The position numbers and the translations under genes were made by a program. The notes under the pieces were generated by a model, which worked only from the letters and a program-made list of their open reading frames with translations, made no database searches and had not been told where the DNA came from. Positions 16,951-25,438 of a stretch of DNA of 64,000 nucleotides are shown one piece after another. The number at the start of each line of letters is the position of its first letter. The first letter of the stretch is position 1. The DNA is from Pedobacter sp. MR2016-24 (GTDB taxonomy: Bacteria; Bacteroidota; Bacteroidia; Sphingobacteriales; Sphingobacteriaceae): positions 310,001 to 374,000 of the forward strand of contig NZ_JAPIVO010000007.1 of the NCBI RefSeq assembly GCF_026239655.1, given 5' to 3'.

Positions 16951-18153
16951 ATGAATATGCCTCAATCAACCAAAAACTGCTGGATTTTAATAATATCATT
17001 TTTTACTTCATACGCTCATGCGCAGGAGAAGAATACGGATATCAATGCTAATCTGAACAATTACAAGATTACAAAGTCGTATGAAGACACCGTCAATTTC
17101 AGAACCAGAAATATTTACACAGTTCAGCACTACAGCACTATTAAAAAGGCAAACTCAAACCAGCAGACCAAAGTTTTTAGAGGAAAGACATTTTATCTGG
17201 ATACTCATACTGAATACCTGCCAGATGGAAGGAAGCTTTATGAACGTTATAATTACGAGAAGACACAACGTATCGAAAAATATCATTATGATGCCGGGCT
17301 AAAACACCTGAGGCTTTATGAAGTGAATGAAAACAATAAAGTGTTTTATTATAACTGGCTGTTTTATGATGCCAAAGAAAACCTGATAGAAGAATTTGAT
17401 TATAGCGCGGATCAGAAAAATAATTTTAACATTCAGACTTATATAAAATATAACATTGAATACCTGAAGAACCGGACAAAGATCGCTGTAACGGAATATG
17501 ATAGTGATTCGATCGCAAGTCCTCTACAAACTTATATTTTCACCCCTTCATCCATAACAAAAGATCTGCCTCAATATCAATCTCATTTTCAAAAGTTTGA
17601 ACTTTTCAATGGTAATTATAAACCTGTAGAGACCCGCGGATTTATATTTGATGACAGATACGTAGATTTTAAATATGATAGTAAGGGCTTTATCATTTCC
17701 GAAATTTGGCATAAGCCAGAGGGTGTTCTTGAAAACCAGACGACCTATGCATATGCTCCAGATTACAAGGAAAGAATTGAACAGCTATATCATATGAAGG
17801 GAACAGAAAAGTCATTGAAGACAACCAGGAGATACAATCAATACGATGATCTGATTTTCCAGCAGAGTGTCGACTATACCGGCAGTCCTTCCTCAATTGA
17901 TCACTTTGAGTACATTTATGATCAAATGGGCAACTGGGTAGAAAGAAAAACATATGATCAACCCTGTGAAAAAGGAATTCCTGGTAAAAAGGTGCTCATA
18001 TCACATGAAATGCGTGCAATTGAATACTATCAGGAAGGTCAGTCGCCCAGAAAATTCGCTTTACCTGCACTACCCAAACAGATTACAACAGCTAAGAGAA
18101 AAATTGCTGAACGGGCATTGACGAAGGTCAAAGAAACTGAAGAAATAGAATAA
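16951..18153 (+). CDS. secreted protein with YD/RHS-like beta repeats
   Basis: A 400-residue protein with a signal peptide (residues about 1-25, ending SYAHAQ). The mature part contains many short repeats of tyrosine-rich beta-hairpins such as YERYNYEKTQRIEKYHYDAG, then FYYNWLFYDAKENLIEEFDY and HFEYIYDQMGNWVERKTY. These resemble the YD repeats of RHS proteins and the antitoxin-like MORN/YwqK group. There is no RHS core signature and no C-terminal toxin domain, so I would not call it a polymorphic toxin. No enzyme motif seen. Role unknown; probably periplasmic or surface-exposed. Confidence 0.65.
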   Translation: MNMPQSTKNCWILIISFFTSYAHAQEKNTDINANLNNYKITKSYEDTVNFRTRNIYTVQHYSTIKKANSNQQTKVFRGKTFYLDTHTEYLPDGRKLYERYNYEKTQRIEKYHYDAGLKHLRLYEVNENNKVFYYNWLFYDAKENLIEEFDYSADQKNNFNIQTYIKYNIEYLKNRTKIAVTEYDSDSIASPLQTYIFTPSSITKDLPQYQSHFQKFELFNGNYKPVETRGFIFDDRYVDFKYDSKGFIISEIWHKPEGVLENQTTYAYAPDYKERIEQLYHMKGTEKSLKTTRRYNQYDDLIFQQSVDYTGSPSSIDHFEYIYDQMGNWVERKTYDQPCEKGIPGKKVLISHEMRAIEYYQEGQSPRKFALPALPKQITTAKRKIAERALTKVKETEEIE

Positions 18154-18236
18154 ACAACCGGATTTCCGATCCGCTCTGATTTTTACCCTCTTGTTTTCAA
18201 TAAACATCCGTCCGCTTCTGAACGCCTATATCGGTA

Positions 18237-18263
18237 TTGTACAATGAATAAAAACTATATTTG
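18237..18263 (+). promoter_or_regulatory. promoter for the GIN-domain gene at 18353
   Basis: TATATTTG at 18256-18263 matches the -7 consensus exactly, and a TTG at 18237-18239 lies 16 bases upstream, near the usual -33 position. The leader to the chosen start would be about 85 bases. Confidence 0.5.
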
Positions 18264-18352
18264 TTTACTACATTAATAATCAATACATTAAGTAATAACT
18301 CTTAATTGGCTTGCTATTGGTAATAAAAAAAAGAATTAAAAAAAACATAGCT

Positions 18353-19108
18353 ATGCAGATCACCATGAACAAATTTCTACTTTTTACTGTCTTGTTTACC
18401 TTTACCCTATTAAAGAATAGTATAGCCCAGCAAGTTAAGGCTATTGAATCATTTGATAAGGTAATCATTAGTCCGCATGTGAAGGTTACCTTTGTAAAAG
18501 GTAATACAGAAAGTGTTGCCATTGAAAATTGTGAAGTAGACACCGGCAAGGTGAATATCATATTGAAGGGTAAAACTTTAAGGGTTTATCTTGATGGTGC
18601 CAAAGAAGTAACGAAAAATGAGAAAGACAGTGAGTATGGCGGAAATGCGAAACGCCCGCTATATGATGGAACTATACTGACCGTTATCATTACCTATAAA
18701 ACTATTCAGGATCTTTCTGTAAGAGGAGAAGAAAAGATATTATTTAAAGGAAAATTGGAGCAGGATCGTTTTGGTTTGACGATGTATGGCACCTGCAAAA
18801 TGTATATGGATGAAGTTCTGCTTAAAAATATGCATACTACAGTTTATGGTGAAAGCTATTTAGAAATGAAGTCGGGCGATATTACCGAGCAAAAGTTCGT
18901 TGCCTATGGAGAGAGTAAAGTCAATGCACTGGCCATAAATAATAATATTACAAAGGCAACACTTTACGGTGAATCACAACTCCAGCTGAATGCTGCAGAT
19001 CTGATTAAGATTACTTCATTTGGTGATTCGAAGATCGGCTATAAAGGAGATCCGGAAATCAAACACGCATTGCATATTGGAAAGACCAAAATTTACAGGA
19101 TAAATTAG
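18353..19108 (+). CDS. secreted GIN-domain (DUF2807-like) protein
   Basis: A 251-residue secreted protein. The frame opens at 18311, but the first residues are a lysine-rich run unlike a signal peptide. Starting at 18353 (MQITMNKF) or 18365 (MNKF) gives a normal signal peptide ending NSIAQ. The mature part starts VKAIESFDKVIISPHVKVTF, the usual opening of the DUF2807 GIN domain, and continues as short strands with repeating G-E-S turns (YGESYLEM, YGESKVNA, YGESQLQL, FGDSKIGY), as expected of a beta-helix. It is a distant relative of the product of 9350-9949. Its end touches the GH16 remnant. Confidence 0.75.
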   Translation: MQITMNKFLLFTVLFTFTLLKNSIAQQVKAIESFDKVIISPHVKVTFVKGNTESVAIENCEVDTGKVNIILKGKTLRVYLDGAKEVTKNEKDSEYGGNAKRPLYDGTILTVIITYKTIQDLSVRGEEKILFKGKLEQDRFGLTMYGTCKMYMDEVLLKNMHTTVYGESYLEMKSGDITEQKFVAYGESKVNALAINNNITKATLYGESQLQLNAADLIKITSFGDSKIGYKGDPEIKHALHIGKTKIYRIN

Positions 19109-19110
19109 AG

Positions 19111-19303
19111 AGCGAAAATATCCCTTATGAAAAATGTAGTTATAATAGCTCCATAATCAGCAGTAAGGATGAGTTTCAAAAGCCATTTTTCACCATCTTA
19201 AATTTAGCGGTTGGTGGTATTCTTCCTGGTCAGATCGTCACTGAAAATAAACTACCGGCCGGGTATGTATATTGATTACGTATGGGTTTATCACTACAAA
19301 TAA
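19111..19303 (+). pseudogene. 3' fragment of a GH16 beta-glucanase, frameshifted
   Basis: From about 19162 the plus strand reads SKDEFQKPFFTILNLAVGG, the near-invariant C-terminal block of GH16 laminarinases and licheninases. It continues ILPGQIVTENKLPAG and hits a stop at 19273-19275. Shifting frame at about 19264 gives MYIDYVWVYHYK then a stop at 19301-19303, matching the canonical end MYVDYVRVYQ of the same family. So the last 60 or so codons of a GH16 gene survive with one frameshift. No upstream catalytic ExDxxE segment is present: the preceding DNA belongs to the GIN-domain gene. This is a relic, not a functional gene. Confidence 0.75.
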
Positions 19304-19389
19304 TCAACAGGTATTATTTGTAAAAAGATCATTTTATGAATTTTATATAATTTATTATATTATTTATAACAACATAATATAATTTTTTC

Positions 19390-19397
19390 TATATTCG
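19390..19397 (+). promoter_or_regulatory. -7 element for tRNA-Lys copy 1
   Basis: TATATTCG, a TAnnTTCG variant, ends 22 bases before the tRNA. The bases from here to the tRNA are nearly identical to those before the second copy (27405-27434). Confidence 0.5.
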
Positions 19398-19419
19398 CAC
19401 CTCCTTAAACAAAGGAAAT

Positions 19420-19492
19420 GATTCCGTAGCTCAGCTGGTAGAGCATTACACTTTTAATGTAGTGGTCCTGGGTTCGAATCCCAGCGGGATCA
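19420..19492 (+). tRNA. tRNA-Lys (UUU), copy 1
   Basis: A 73-base cloverleaf. The acceptor stem GATTCCG pairs with CGGGATC (one G-T pair), then a D arm GCTC/GAGC, an anticodon stem TTACA/TGTAG with loop CTTTTAA giving anticodon TTT, and a T arm CTGGG/CCCAG with TTCGAAT. Discriminator base A; CCA is not encoded. The same 73 bases recur at 27435-27507. Confidence 0.97.
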
Positions 19493-19495
19493 CGA

Positions 19496-19525
19496 AATGC
19501 CTCAGAGAAATCTGGGGCATTTTGC
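19496..19525 (+). terminator. terminator of tRNA-Lys copy 1
   Basis: A 10-base stem (19496-19505 with 19512-19521, one G-T pair) and a 6-base loop, followed by TTTTG, directly after the tRNA. Confidence 0.75.
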
Positions 19526-19698
19526 GTTAGAAAAAAATCAAAGAATTGATCGAATATACCATCCACGCGGAGATCTCATTAAGTCTGATAAATAGAAATT
19601 GCTGCTTACATCTATAAGATAGCTTTTTGTAACTATTTCAATAATTACAAAATCTGCGTTAGCAATTCAACATTAGATGCAAACATTTTCAGCTTGTT

Positions 19699-19868
19699 TT
19701 AAAATATGCAGGTCATTGTATTTAGTGACACATTGCGGGGGGTGACCACTTCAACTCTCTTCCTAACAGGTCTTCAATAAAGAATAACAAATCCATAAAA
19801 GTATCATAGCTTTTTTGTTGTGGAAATAGAGATAATAATGACTGTTTATTGTATACCGCGGTACGCAT
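19699..19868 (-). pseudogene. fragment of an MNT-type nucleotidyltransferase (HEPN-MNT antitoxin family)
   Basis: A 50-codon minus-strand frame beginning at the ATG at 19866-19868 contains SYDTFMDLLFFIEDLLGR, the C-terminal block I recognise from small MNT-fold nucleotidyltransferases (typically ...F.DL.FFLEDLLGRKVDLVTP...). After GR the frame runs off into KWSPPAMCH and stops. A one-base shift restores RVEVVTPRNVSLN, the expected continuation, ending at 19699. The N-terminal GSxxRGxxxxxSDxD catalytic part is absent. This is therefore a truncated and frameshifted relic of a HEPN-MNT toxin-antitoxin type pair; no HEPN partner is seen next to it. Confidence 0.65.
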
Positions 19869-20208
19869 AGTTAAATATAATCAAAATTTGTACACAAATA
19901 AAGGTGTAATACTGATGATAAAAATGGAGACCAGTGGCTCAGGCAGGACTCTCCGGTTGAAGCAGATCAAATCGGGTCAGGATAGAAATGTTATTGATAG
20001 TAAGACGCTGGTAAATTACTACGACTTGGCGTCATATCAGCCCCGTCGCTACTCCATGTGATTTAACTAGTTAAAAATGGTCGGAGTTACGTCGGAGTCA
20101 AATCGCCTACAGTACGGCTTAATATACCATCGTCCTATATTCGTCACACTATCGTCCAGCTGTTCCCCCATCTATTTAATTTCATGAAATCTAATGCACT
20201 ATTCCTGA
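19869..20208 (+). other. intergenic stretch without a convincing gene
   Basis: A frame of 70 codons (19849-20061) crosses this stretch, but it starts in the MNT relic, has mixed composition and matches nothing I know. GC content rises locally around 20080-20170, unlike the AT-rich spacers nearby, which would fit old foreign DNA. No hairpin terminator or integrase fragment could be recognised. Confidence 0.4.
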
Positions 20209-20661
20209 TTATTTCTTAGATGTAATATATCCCTTGAGTTGTTTTTCTAGTTTTCCGCTGGAAACAGTTTTATTAACATCAATATGCGATTTACCCTCTG
20301 AATCTATTTTTAGGAGCGACAGGGAAACTTTACTTTTATTTGCCTCAAGTTTTTCAATGGTAACATCCCAGGTACTGGATAAAATAACATCAGCTTTATT
20401 ACTTTGATTCTTGACAATCAGGTAGTTATTACCAGTGCGTGAAGAATATTTTTCCTTTCTGATGATGAGGTCTGTTTTGAATGAATTATCTCCCATAGAT
20501 GCGTCAAAACCACCCTCATCTTTCATGAGACTACTTTGAAAATCGCTCACTAAACTGATAGTTTTTTCGAAACTTTTGTTGACAATAAATGATTTTTCCT
20601 GAGCATTAGCTAAACTAATGCCTGTAAAAAGCAATAGCAGCAAAAGTTGTAGTTTCTTCAT
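20209..20661 (-). CDS. small secreted hypothetical protein
   Basis: A 150-residue protein with a clear signal peptide (MKKLQ, a leucine run, cleavage after ANAQ). The mature part is lysine-rich, mostly beta with a C-terminal helix, and contains no cysteine. The shape (FIVNKSFEKTISLVSDFQSS, then STWDVTIEKLEANKSKVSLS) suggests a periplasmic lipocalin- or START-like small fold, but I do not recognise a family. It is the first intact gene after tRNA-Lys copy 1 and reads toward the tRNA, opposite to the operon at 20839. Confidence 0.65.
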   Translation of the reverse strand: MKKLQLLLLLLFTGISLANAQEKSFIVNKSFEKTISLVSDFQSSLMKDEGGFDASMGDNSFKTDLIIRKEKYSSRTGNNYLIVKNQSNKADVILSSTWDVTIEKLEANKSKVSLSLLKIDSEGKSHIDVNKTVSSGKLEKQLKGYITSKK

Positions 20662-20838
20662 AAGATAATTTAGAATGATTTATACCGAAGTTAATGTTCT
20701 TTTAGCCAAATAACAACATACAAATAATCAATTAACAGCAGCAGATAGGTTTTGAAATCAAGCAAATAATCAATCTGATATTATAAGAGCTACCAATGAG
20801 TTATTTTGGATTGATCAATCGCTATTAACTGTATAAAA

Positions 20839-21570
20839 ATGGTAAAGACATACGTTTACATGGCCGCTGGGGCGGCAATTCTAATTTACATCATCTATTC
20901 AATATATAAAATGATGAACAAAAAAACTAATTTCGAGCCTTCTCCAAATGTGCCCCAAACTACACCAGCGTTACTTAACGAAGACCAGAAAAGAGCATTG
21001 ACATTTGGCGCAATGTTATTTTACTACAGAGACGAAGAAATACTTGGATTTTCGCCTTCAAATAACATTTATGAATATATAGAAGGGTTGAGAAATCAGT
21101 GGGAAATTAACAACCCGTCAGAGGCTAAAGAAACCGTAACTGAACTAATTGCACTGAAACGAAGTACTGAATTCATTCCATTAATTGAGCATCCTTCTCT
21201 TGAGCTTAATAAAATACAAAGGCAGATCGGCAAGGAGCTGCAAATCCCCATAAATATTGTCCTTCAAACAAAATCTGCTTACGCTTGGGATCTCTGCAGA
21301 GCCGTTTCTTTAACAAAATGGTGTTACTGGGTTGGTTACTTCACCGAAAAAGAAGCCTGGTCACTAATTGATGCAGCAGCAGAAAAAGCGGCCGAAATAG
21401 GAAAAGACTGGACAGACTACACCGTATCCTTTTTACTGGGACGTACGGTACAAGGTTTTGATCTGGATGATATTTGCGTGGAAGCACAACAACTATTGAG
21501 CAGTAAAGGACCTGTTTTCGGTAAAGTAGCAGATATTGACGTTTATCAGCGGTATTCCTTTAAAAAGTAA
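20839..21570 (+). CDS. DUF1266-domain membrane-anchored protein
   Basis: A 243-residue protein with one N-terminal membrane helix (about 6-22) and a cytoplasmic or periplasmic DUF1266 domain in the C-terminal half. The domain hallmark AWDLCRAVSLTKWCYWVGYF is followed by EKEAWSLIDAAAEKA and the DWTDYTVSFLLGR block. DUF1266 proteins include E. coli YbeR and YbeU; their function is unknown, and they often sit near secretion or toxin-related genes. It is the first gene of a five-gene same-strand group running to 25390, with short gaps of 43, 12 and 49 bases and a final 1-base overlap. Confidence 0.78.
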   Translation: MVKTYVYMAAGAAILIYIIYSIYKMMNKKTNFEPSPNVPQTTPALLNEDQKRALTFGAMLFYYRDEEILGFSPSNNIYEYIEGLRNQWEINNPSEAKETVTELIALKRSTEFIPLIEHPSLELNKIQRQIGKELQIPINIVLQTKSAYAWDLCRAVSLTKWCYWVGYFTEKEAWSLIDAAAEKAAEIGKDWTDYTVSFLLGRTVQGFDLDDICVEAQQLLSSKGPVFGKVADIDVYQRYSFKK

Positions 21571-21613
21571 TATCTTAAGACAAGATTAACCAGCCTCACC
21601 ATAATAACAACCG

Positions 21614-22171
21614 ATGATAGTCAAAATATTAAAGACATTAGGAATGATTACAATTGCCGGCGTCATTGCTGTTGTATTGTTTATACTGATATTTTGGGGA
21701 ATTGTAAATTACGGCCGTTATTCCAAGAAAAGGGAGGCCATCGCTTATCAAAAAGGAGTATGTGATACCATTAAAACAATTACCGATGGATTTGCTGTTC
21801 AGCCCACAGGCTTCAAGCCAAATGAAGTAAAAACGATACTATTTCAGCTTATTAGGAATGGAAAAGTAAGGCAGGAAAAATTAATTGGTATTATGCCAAA
21901 AATGATCAGAAAAAACGAGAACGTTACCATTCCCTTTAACAGCTTTTTAAAAAATGATACCATCACCGTATCTATTAATAATCGCTTATACCTGTTAAAT
22001 GGGATTGATTTTATTGCATCTCATAATTGGGGAATGTTTGGACCGGTTGGGAGTTGTTTCTGTGAAAGTACCGGCTTCAGGAAAATTAATGGAAAAGAAG
22101 TCAGTACTCCTTACAATCAGTTGCGAAAAGAAGAGGGAAAAATAAAATTGTATACTACTCATAAACCTTAA
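21614..22171 (+). CDS. single-pass membrane protein, unknown
   Basis: A 185-residue protein with an N-terminal membrane helix (about 10-33, VIAVVLFILIFWGIV) followed by a basic stretch RYSKKRE. The rest is a soluble domain of mixed fold with two close cysteines (GSCFCE at about 152-157). I do not recognise it. It is the second gene of the operon, 43 bases after the DUF1266 gene and 12 before the next, so it likely works with these neighbours at the membrane. Confidence 0.65.
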   Translation: MIVKILKTLGMITIAGVIAVVLFILIFWGIVNYGRYSKKREAIAYQKGVCDTIKTITDGFAVQPTGFKPNEVKTILFQLIRNGKVRQEKLIGIMPKMIRKNENVTIPFNSFLKNDTITVSINNRLYLLNGIDFIASHNWGMFGPVGSCFCESTGFRKINGKEVSTPYNQLRKEEGKIKLYTTHKP

Positions 22172-22183
22172 ATCATCTACATT

Positions 22184-22627
22184 ATGTTTAAACCAAAACA
22201 ACAAGACAGTGATAAACACAACGAGATCTTAAAAAACCTGGTTGCTACTTCAGTACAAAATCCAGCAGAGTATAATAATTTTATCTACGGTTATAACCAG
22301 ACAAAAAAGCTGCTGATTATAACCGTATGGCATAATTACGTTTTGGCCTACAATGATAGTTTTGATAAGTTTGTCTTGTTCACCCTTCATGATGATAACG
22401 AAAACGGGAACTGGCAGTTAGGTGAGCGCATTTTTTTTACCAGAGATGAGATCGTGTCTTTCAAAAAAAATATAATGGCTAAACATGTGATTGAGCTAAA
22501 AAATGGCAATACTTACAAATTTGTACTTGCGCCTTATATTCCAAATTCCCTGGGTAGTTTTTTAATGCCTATTATACAGGAAGAGAAAGTAACCTCAATT
22601 TTGAATAAAATCAAGGCACTGGCATAA
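22184..22627 (+). CDS. small cytosolic protein, possible PH-like fold
   Basis: A 147-residue protein without a signal or membrane segment. Its beta-rich centre (TKKLLIITVWHNYVLAYND, then FDKFVLFTLHDDNENGNW) followed by VIELKNGNTYKFVLAPYIP and a C-terminal helix resembles small PH- or YcxB-like domains, but the match is by shape only. Third gene of the operon; it ends 49 bases before the LytTR regulator. It might be a membrane-side adaptor for the two preceding membrane proteins. Confidence 0.6.
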   Translation: MFKPKQQDSDKHNEILKNLVATSVQNPAEYNNFIYGYNQTKKLLIITVWHNYVLAYNDSFDKFVLFTLHDDNENGNWQLGERIFFTRDEIVSFKKNIMAKHVIELKNGNTYKFVLAPYIPNSLGSFLMPIIQEEKVTSILNKIKALA

Positions 22628-22676
22628 GCGCAAAAGAAACTTACTATTTGTATATTTCACCCACAAAATAACATCG

Positions 22677-23429
22677 ATGATTCGTACACTGATTATAGAG
22701 GATGAGCCAGCAATCCGTAAGGAAATAGAATACCTGGTCAACCAGCAAACTAATTTCAAGCTACTGGGAACAGCAGCAAGCGTGAAAGATGCACTAAGAC
22801 TAATTGGCGATACGCAACCTGACCTGGTATTGATGGATATTCAGCTGACCGACGGAACAGCATTCGACATTCTGGATCAGCTGAATGAGGTTACCTTCAA
22901 AATCATTTTCATTACTGCCTATAATCACTTTGCAATTAAAGCGATCAAATATGGATCATTAGACTATTTGCTGAAGCCCCTGGACGAATCAGAGCTTAAA
23001 GCAGTGATGCAAAGTATAGTAATTAAGCAGGATGACGACCTGTATACTCAGCAACAAAAGCTATCAATCGCTGCCAGCCAAAATCAGCCTGATGAAAGCA
23101 ACCTGGAAAGCAGGATGATCCTGGCCACACAGGAATCATTACAGGTGATACAGCTTAAAGATATTGTGTATTGTCAGAGTGACGGGGGTTATACCTGGTT
23201 CTATTTAGTAAGTGGCGAGAAAATACTGATTTCAAAACCACTTAAGTTTTATGATGAACTGCTGCCGGAAGAATGGTTTTTGAGGCCACATCAATCTTAT
23301 CTGGTGAACATCATCTACGTTGATAAATACATGAAAGTTGGCGACTTAATTCTTAAAAACAAAAAGGAGATACCTGTATCTACACGCAGGAAAGAATATA
23401 TTATGCAGCGAATGATGATGATTAAATAA
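22677..23429 (+). CDS. LytTR-family response regulator
   Basis: A 250-residue response regulator. Receiver domain at 1-120 with the acidic pair Glu8-Asp9, phosphoacceptor Asp54 (LVLMDIQLTDG), Thr in FITAY and Lys in YLLKPL. A LytTR DNA-binding domain follows at about 145-245 (IQLKDIVYCQSDGGYTWFYL, then FLRPHQSYLVNIIYVDKY). Its stop codon overlaps the ATG of the sensor kinase gene by one base (TAATG), so the two are translationally coupled and form a two-component pair. Because it sits fourth in the operon, it may control its own operon; LytTR sites (paired imperfect repeats) were not located. Confidence 0.92.
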   Translation: MIRTLIIEDEPAIRKEIEYLVNQQTNFKLLGTAASVKDALRLIGDTQPDLVLMDIQLTDGTAFDILDQLNEVTFKIIFITAYNHFAIKAIKYGSLDYLLKPLDESELKAVMQSIVIKQDDDLYTQQQKLSIAASQNQPDESNLESRMILATQESLQVIQLKDIVYCQSDGGYTWFYLVSGEKILISKPLKFYDELLPEEWFLRPHQSYLVNIIYVDKYMKVGDLILKNKKEIPVSTRRKEYIMQRMMMIK

Positions 23430-25390
23430 TGAGAGAAACTGCTCCTCTTTTATTCATCACTTCAGTTATGCTGTGTTTTTTGTCATGCAAGCAGCAAAAT
23501 CAGGAAAAAGTAAAGACTGATACAAAGGAAATGCTGCATACTTTGAAAATGGCAAATGAGGAACTCATGAAGAGTTCGTCGCCACTACCGAAGCTCATCT
23601 TTTGGAAAAAACAGCTCCTAAATCCAAAATACGTCAGGGATCAGGTGATCTTATCCAAGATTCACTACAATATGGCGGGTGTATATTATGCGATGAATGA
23701 AATTGATTCCCTTAAAACACATATGGAAATTGCCTGGGAGCTTATGGAAGGAGAAGCAGGATATGATGAAATCAAGGTATTACTTAATTCTGGATTAGGT
23801 AATGTAGCTCATATGGAGGAGAAATTACATCAGGAGAATTATTATTACAACCAGGCTGCACAGATGCTGAATGCAGATACTGCGGTGGGTCTGGCGAAAA
23901 GGCAAAAAGTAGGTATCTATTTTTCTGCTGCACAATCCTGTGATCACCTTAAACAATTTGATAATGCTTTTGCATGGAATTACAGGGCAATGGAACTTTT
24001 ATCACAGATTCCTGATGACCGTCCCGCAAAATTCAGAGCTTACAGTCAAATGGCAAGTTGTTTTAGTCACATACAAAACCATCCGGATTCCCTTTTGCAT
24101 TACCTCCAAAAGATGGAGCGCATCTATAAACAGGAACCAGACGAAGCAAAAGCCCGCTTTTTGTATGATAGAAAAGCGGTGTATTTTGATCAGGTGAATC
24201 AAAGTACCCAGGCAATTTTTTACCGTAAAAAAGCGCTTATGATAGATGAAGAAGAAGAGTCCAGATTAGGTAAGATGGCAGGCTGTGTGCAAACAGCGAA
24301 TTTATATACCAGCTATGCAGATCTTGCAGCTTCTTTTTTGAGAAACAACCAGGTAGACAGTGCAGGAAAATACCTGGATTTATGTGAAAAATTTGAACTC
24401 AAATATCCTGGAAAAGCAGATGAAGGAAACTTTATTGTATATAGGCAAAACCTGATTAATTATCTGTTCGCTAGTAAAGATTATGCAGGTGCAGAAAAGC
24501 AGCAAAACCTATTGATGCAACAATATAAGTCCCTCTATGAAAATGAAAATGCTGCAACAGTGGCAGAAATGGCGACAGTCTATCAATTAATTGCAAAAGA
24601 TAAATCTATCCATACACTCAATGAAACCGTTGGTGAGACTAGGAGCAGACTACAAAGTAATAGATTGTGGCTGTTGATTACCACCTTAGCTGCCCTGTTG
24701 TCCATTAGTGTACTCTTTTTACTGTATTACTTTCAGAAACAGCGTAAGCAAAAAAACGAAACAGAAAGGATACAATTAGAGCAGCGCCTGTTAAGAACGC
24801 AGATGGAGCCTCATTTTATCTTCAATATACTTTCCGCTTTACAGAGTTTTGTGCGTTTTGACGAAAAAGAGAAAACGCTAAAATATCTTAATCAGTTTGG
24901 CAAACTGCTGCGCAGCAGTCTTGAGCTTTCAAGAGAAAGTCAGGTTCCTTTAAGCGAAGAAATATCCGCCCTGGAAAACTACCTCAGTCTGCAGCAGATG
25001 CGTTATGACAATGCTTTTAGCTATTCAATTAATATCCAGGAAGATGAAGATACTGAAAGTATTTACCTCCCTCCTATGCTGATACAACCATTTGTTGAAA
25101 ATTCAATATTACATGGTTTTGATCAGGGTAGTAAAAATGGAAGGATCGATATTGATTTTGACCTTAGTGAAAAGATGATCAAAGTAAGCATTACGGATAA
25201 TGGTAAGGGGATAGACGATCACAAAAGTGATAAATCTCATAAATCTCTTTCTACTACCATTAGTAAAGAGCGTTTGAGCATAATCGCTAAAGAGAGTGGA
25301 TTACCTGCCGGCATTTCTATTAAAAGTAAGAGGAATGAAGGGACAACTGTAATACTCATTATACCCGTTACAACTGCACATCTTCGCTAG
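23429..25390 (+). CDS. TPR sensor histidine kinase (LytS/His_kinase type)
   Basis: A 653-residue kinase. The N-terminus ends in LCFLSCKQQ, a lipobox, so it may be cut and lipidated, or act as a first membrane anchor. About 380 residues of TPR-like helices follow in the periplasm (YNMAGVYYAMNEIDSLKTHM and others), then a membrane helix at about 412-435 and a coiled coil. The kinase core has His462 as the phosphorylated residue in MEPHFIFNILSALQSF (His_kinase family), and an ATPase domain with IQPFVENSILHGF and DNGKGI. It pairs with the LytTR regulator whose gene it overlaps. The signal sensed is unknown. Confidence 0.92.
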   Translation: MRETAPLLFITSVMLCFLSCKQQNQEKVKTDTKEMLHTLKMANEELMKSSSPLPKLIFWKKQLLNPKYVRDQVILSKIHYNMAGVYYAMNEIDSLKTHMEIAWELMEGEAGYDEIKVLLNSGLGNVAHMEEKLHQENYYYNQAAQMLNADTAVGLAKRQKVGIYFSAAQSCDHLKQFDNAFAWNYRAMELLSQIPDDRPAKFRAYSQMASCFSHIQNHPDSLLHYLQKMERIYKQEPDEAKARFLYDRKAVYFDQVNQSTQAIFYRKKALMIDEEEESRLGKMAGCVQTANLYTSYADLAASFLRNNQVDSAGKYLDLCEKFELKYPGKADEGNFIVYRQNLINYLFASKDYAGAEKQQNLLMQQYKSLYENENAATVAEMATVYQLIAKDKSIHTLNETVGETRSRLQSNRLWLLITTLAALLSISVLFLLYYFQKQRKQKNETERIQLEQRLLRTQMEPHFIFNILSALQSFVRFDEKEKTLKYLNQFGKLLRSSLELSRESQVPLSEEISALENYLSLQQMRYDNAFSYSINIQEDEDTESIYLPPMLIQPFVENSILHGFDQGSKNGRIDIDFDLSEKMIKVSITDNGKGIDDHKSDKSHKSLSTTISKERLSIIAKESGLPAGISIKSKRNEGTTVILIIPVTTAHLR

Positions 25391-25438
25391 CTGAACTCTA
25401 CCAGCGATTTAATTTGTTTGCTGCAGTGTTAATCTTGC

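Noticed and set aside
16951..18153. Reading the YD-repeat-like protein as an RHS polymorphic toxin
   Set aside because: It lacks the RHS core-associated motif, the C-terminal toxin domain and an immunity gene; only the short tyrosine-rich hairpins are similar.
19849..20061. Plus-strand open frame of 70 codons after tRNA-Lys copy 1
   Set aside because: It overlaps the MNT relic on the other strand, has no family resemblance and no promoter or start context that supports it.
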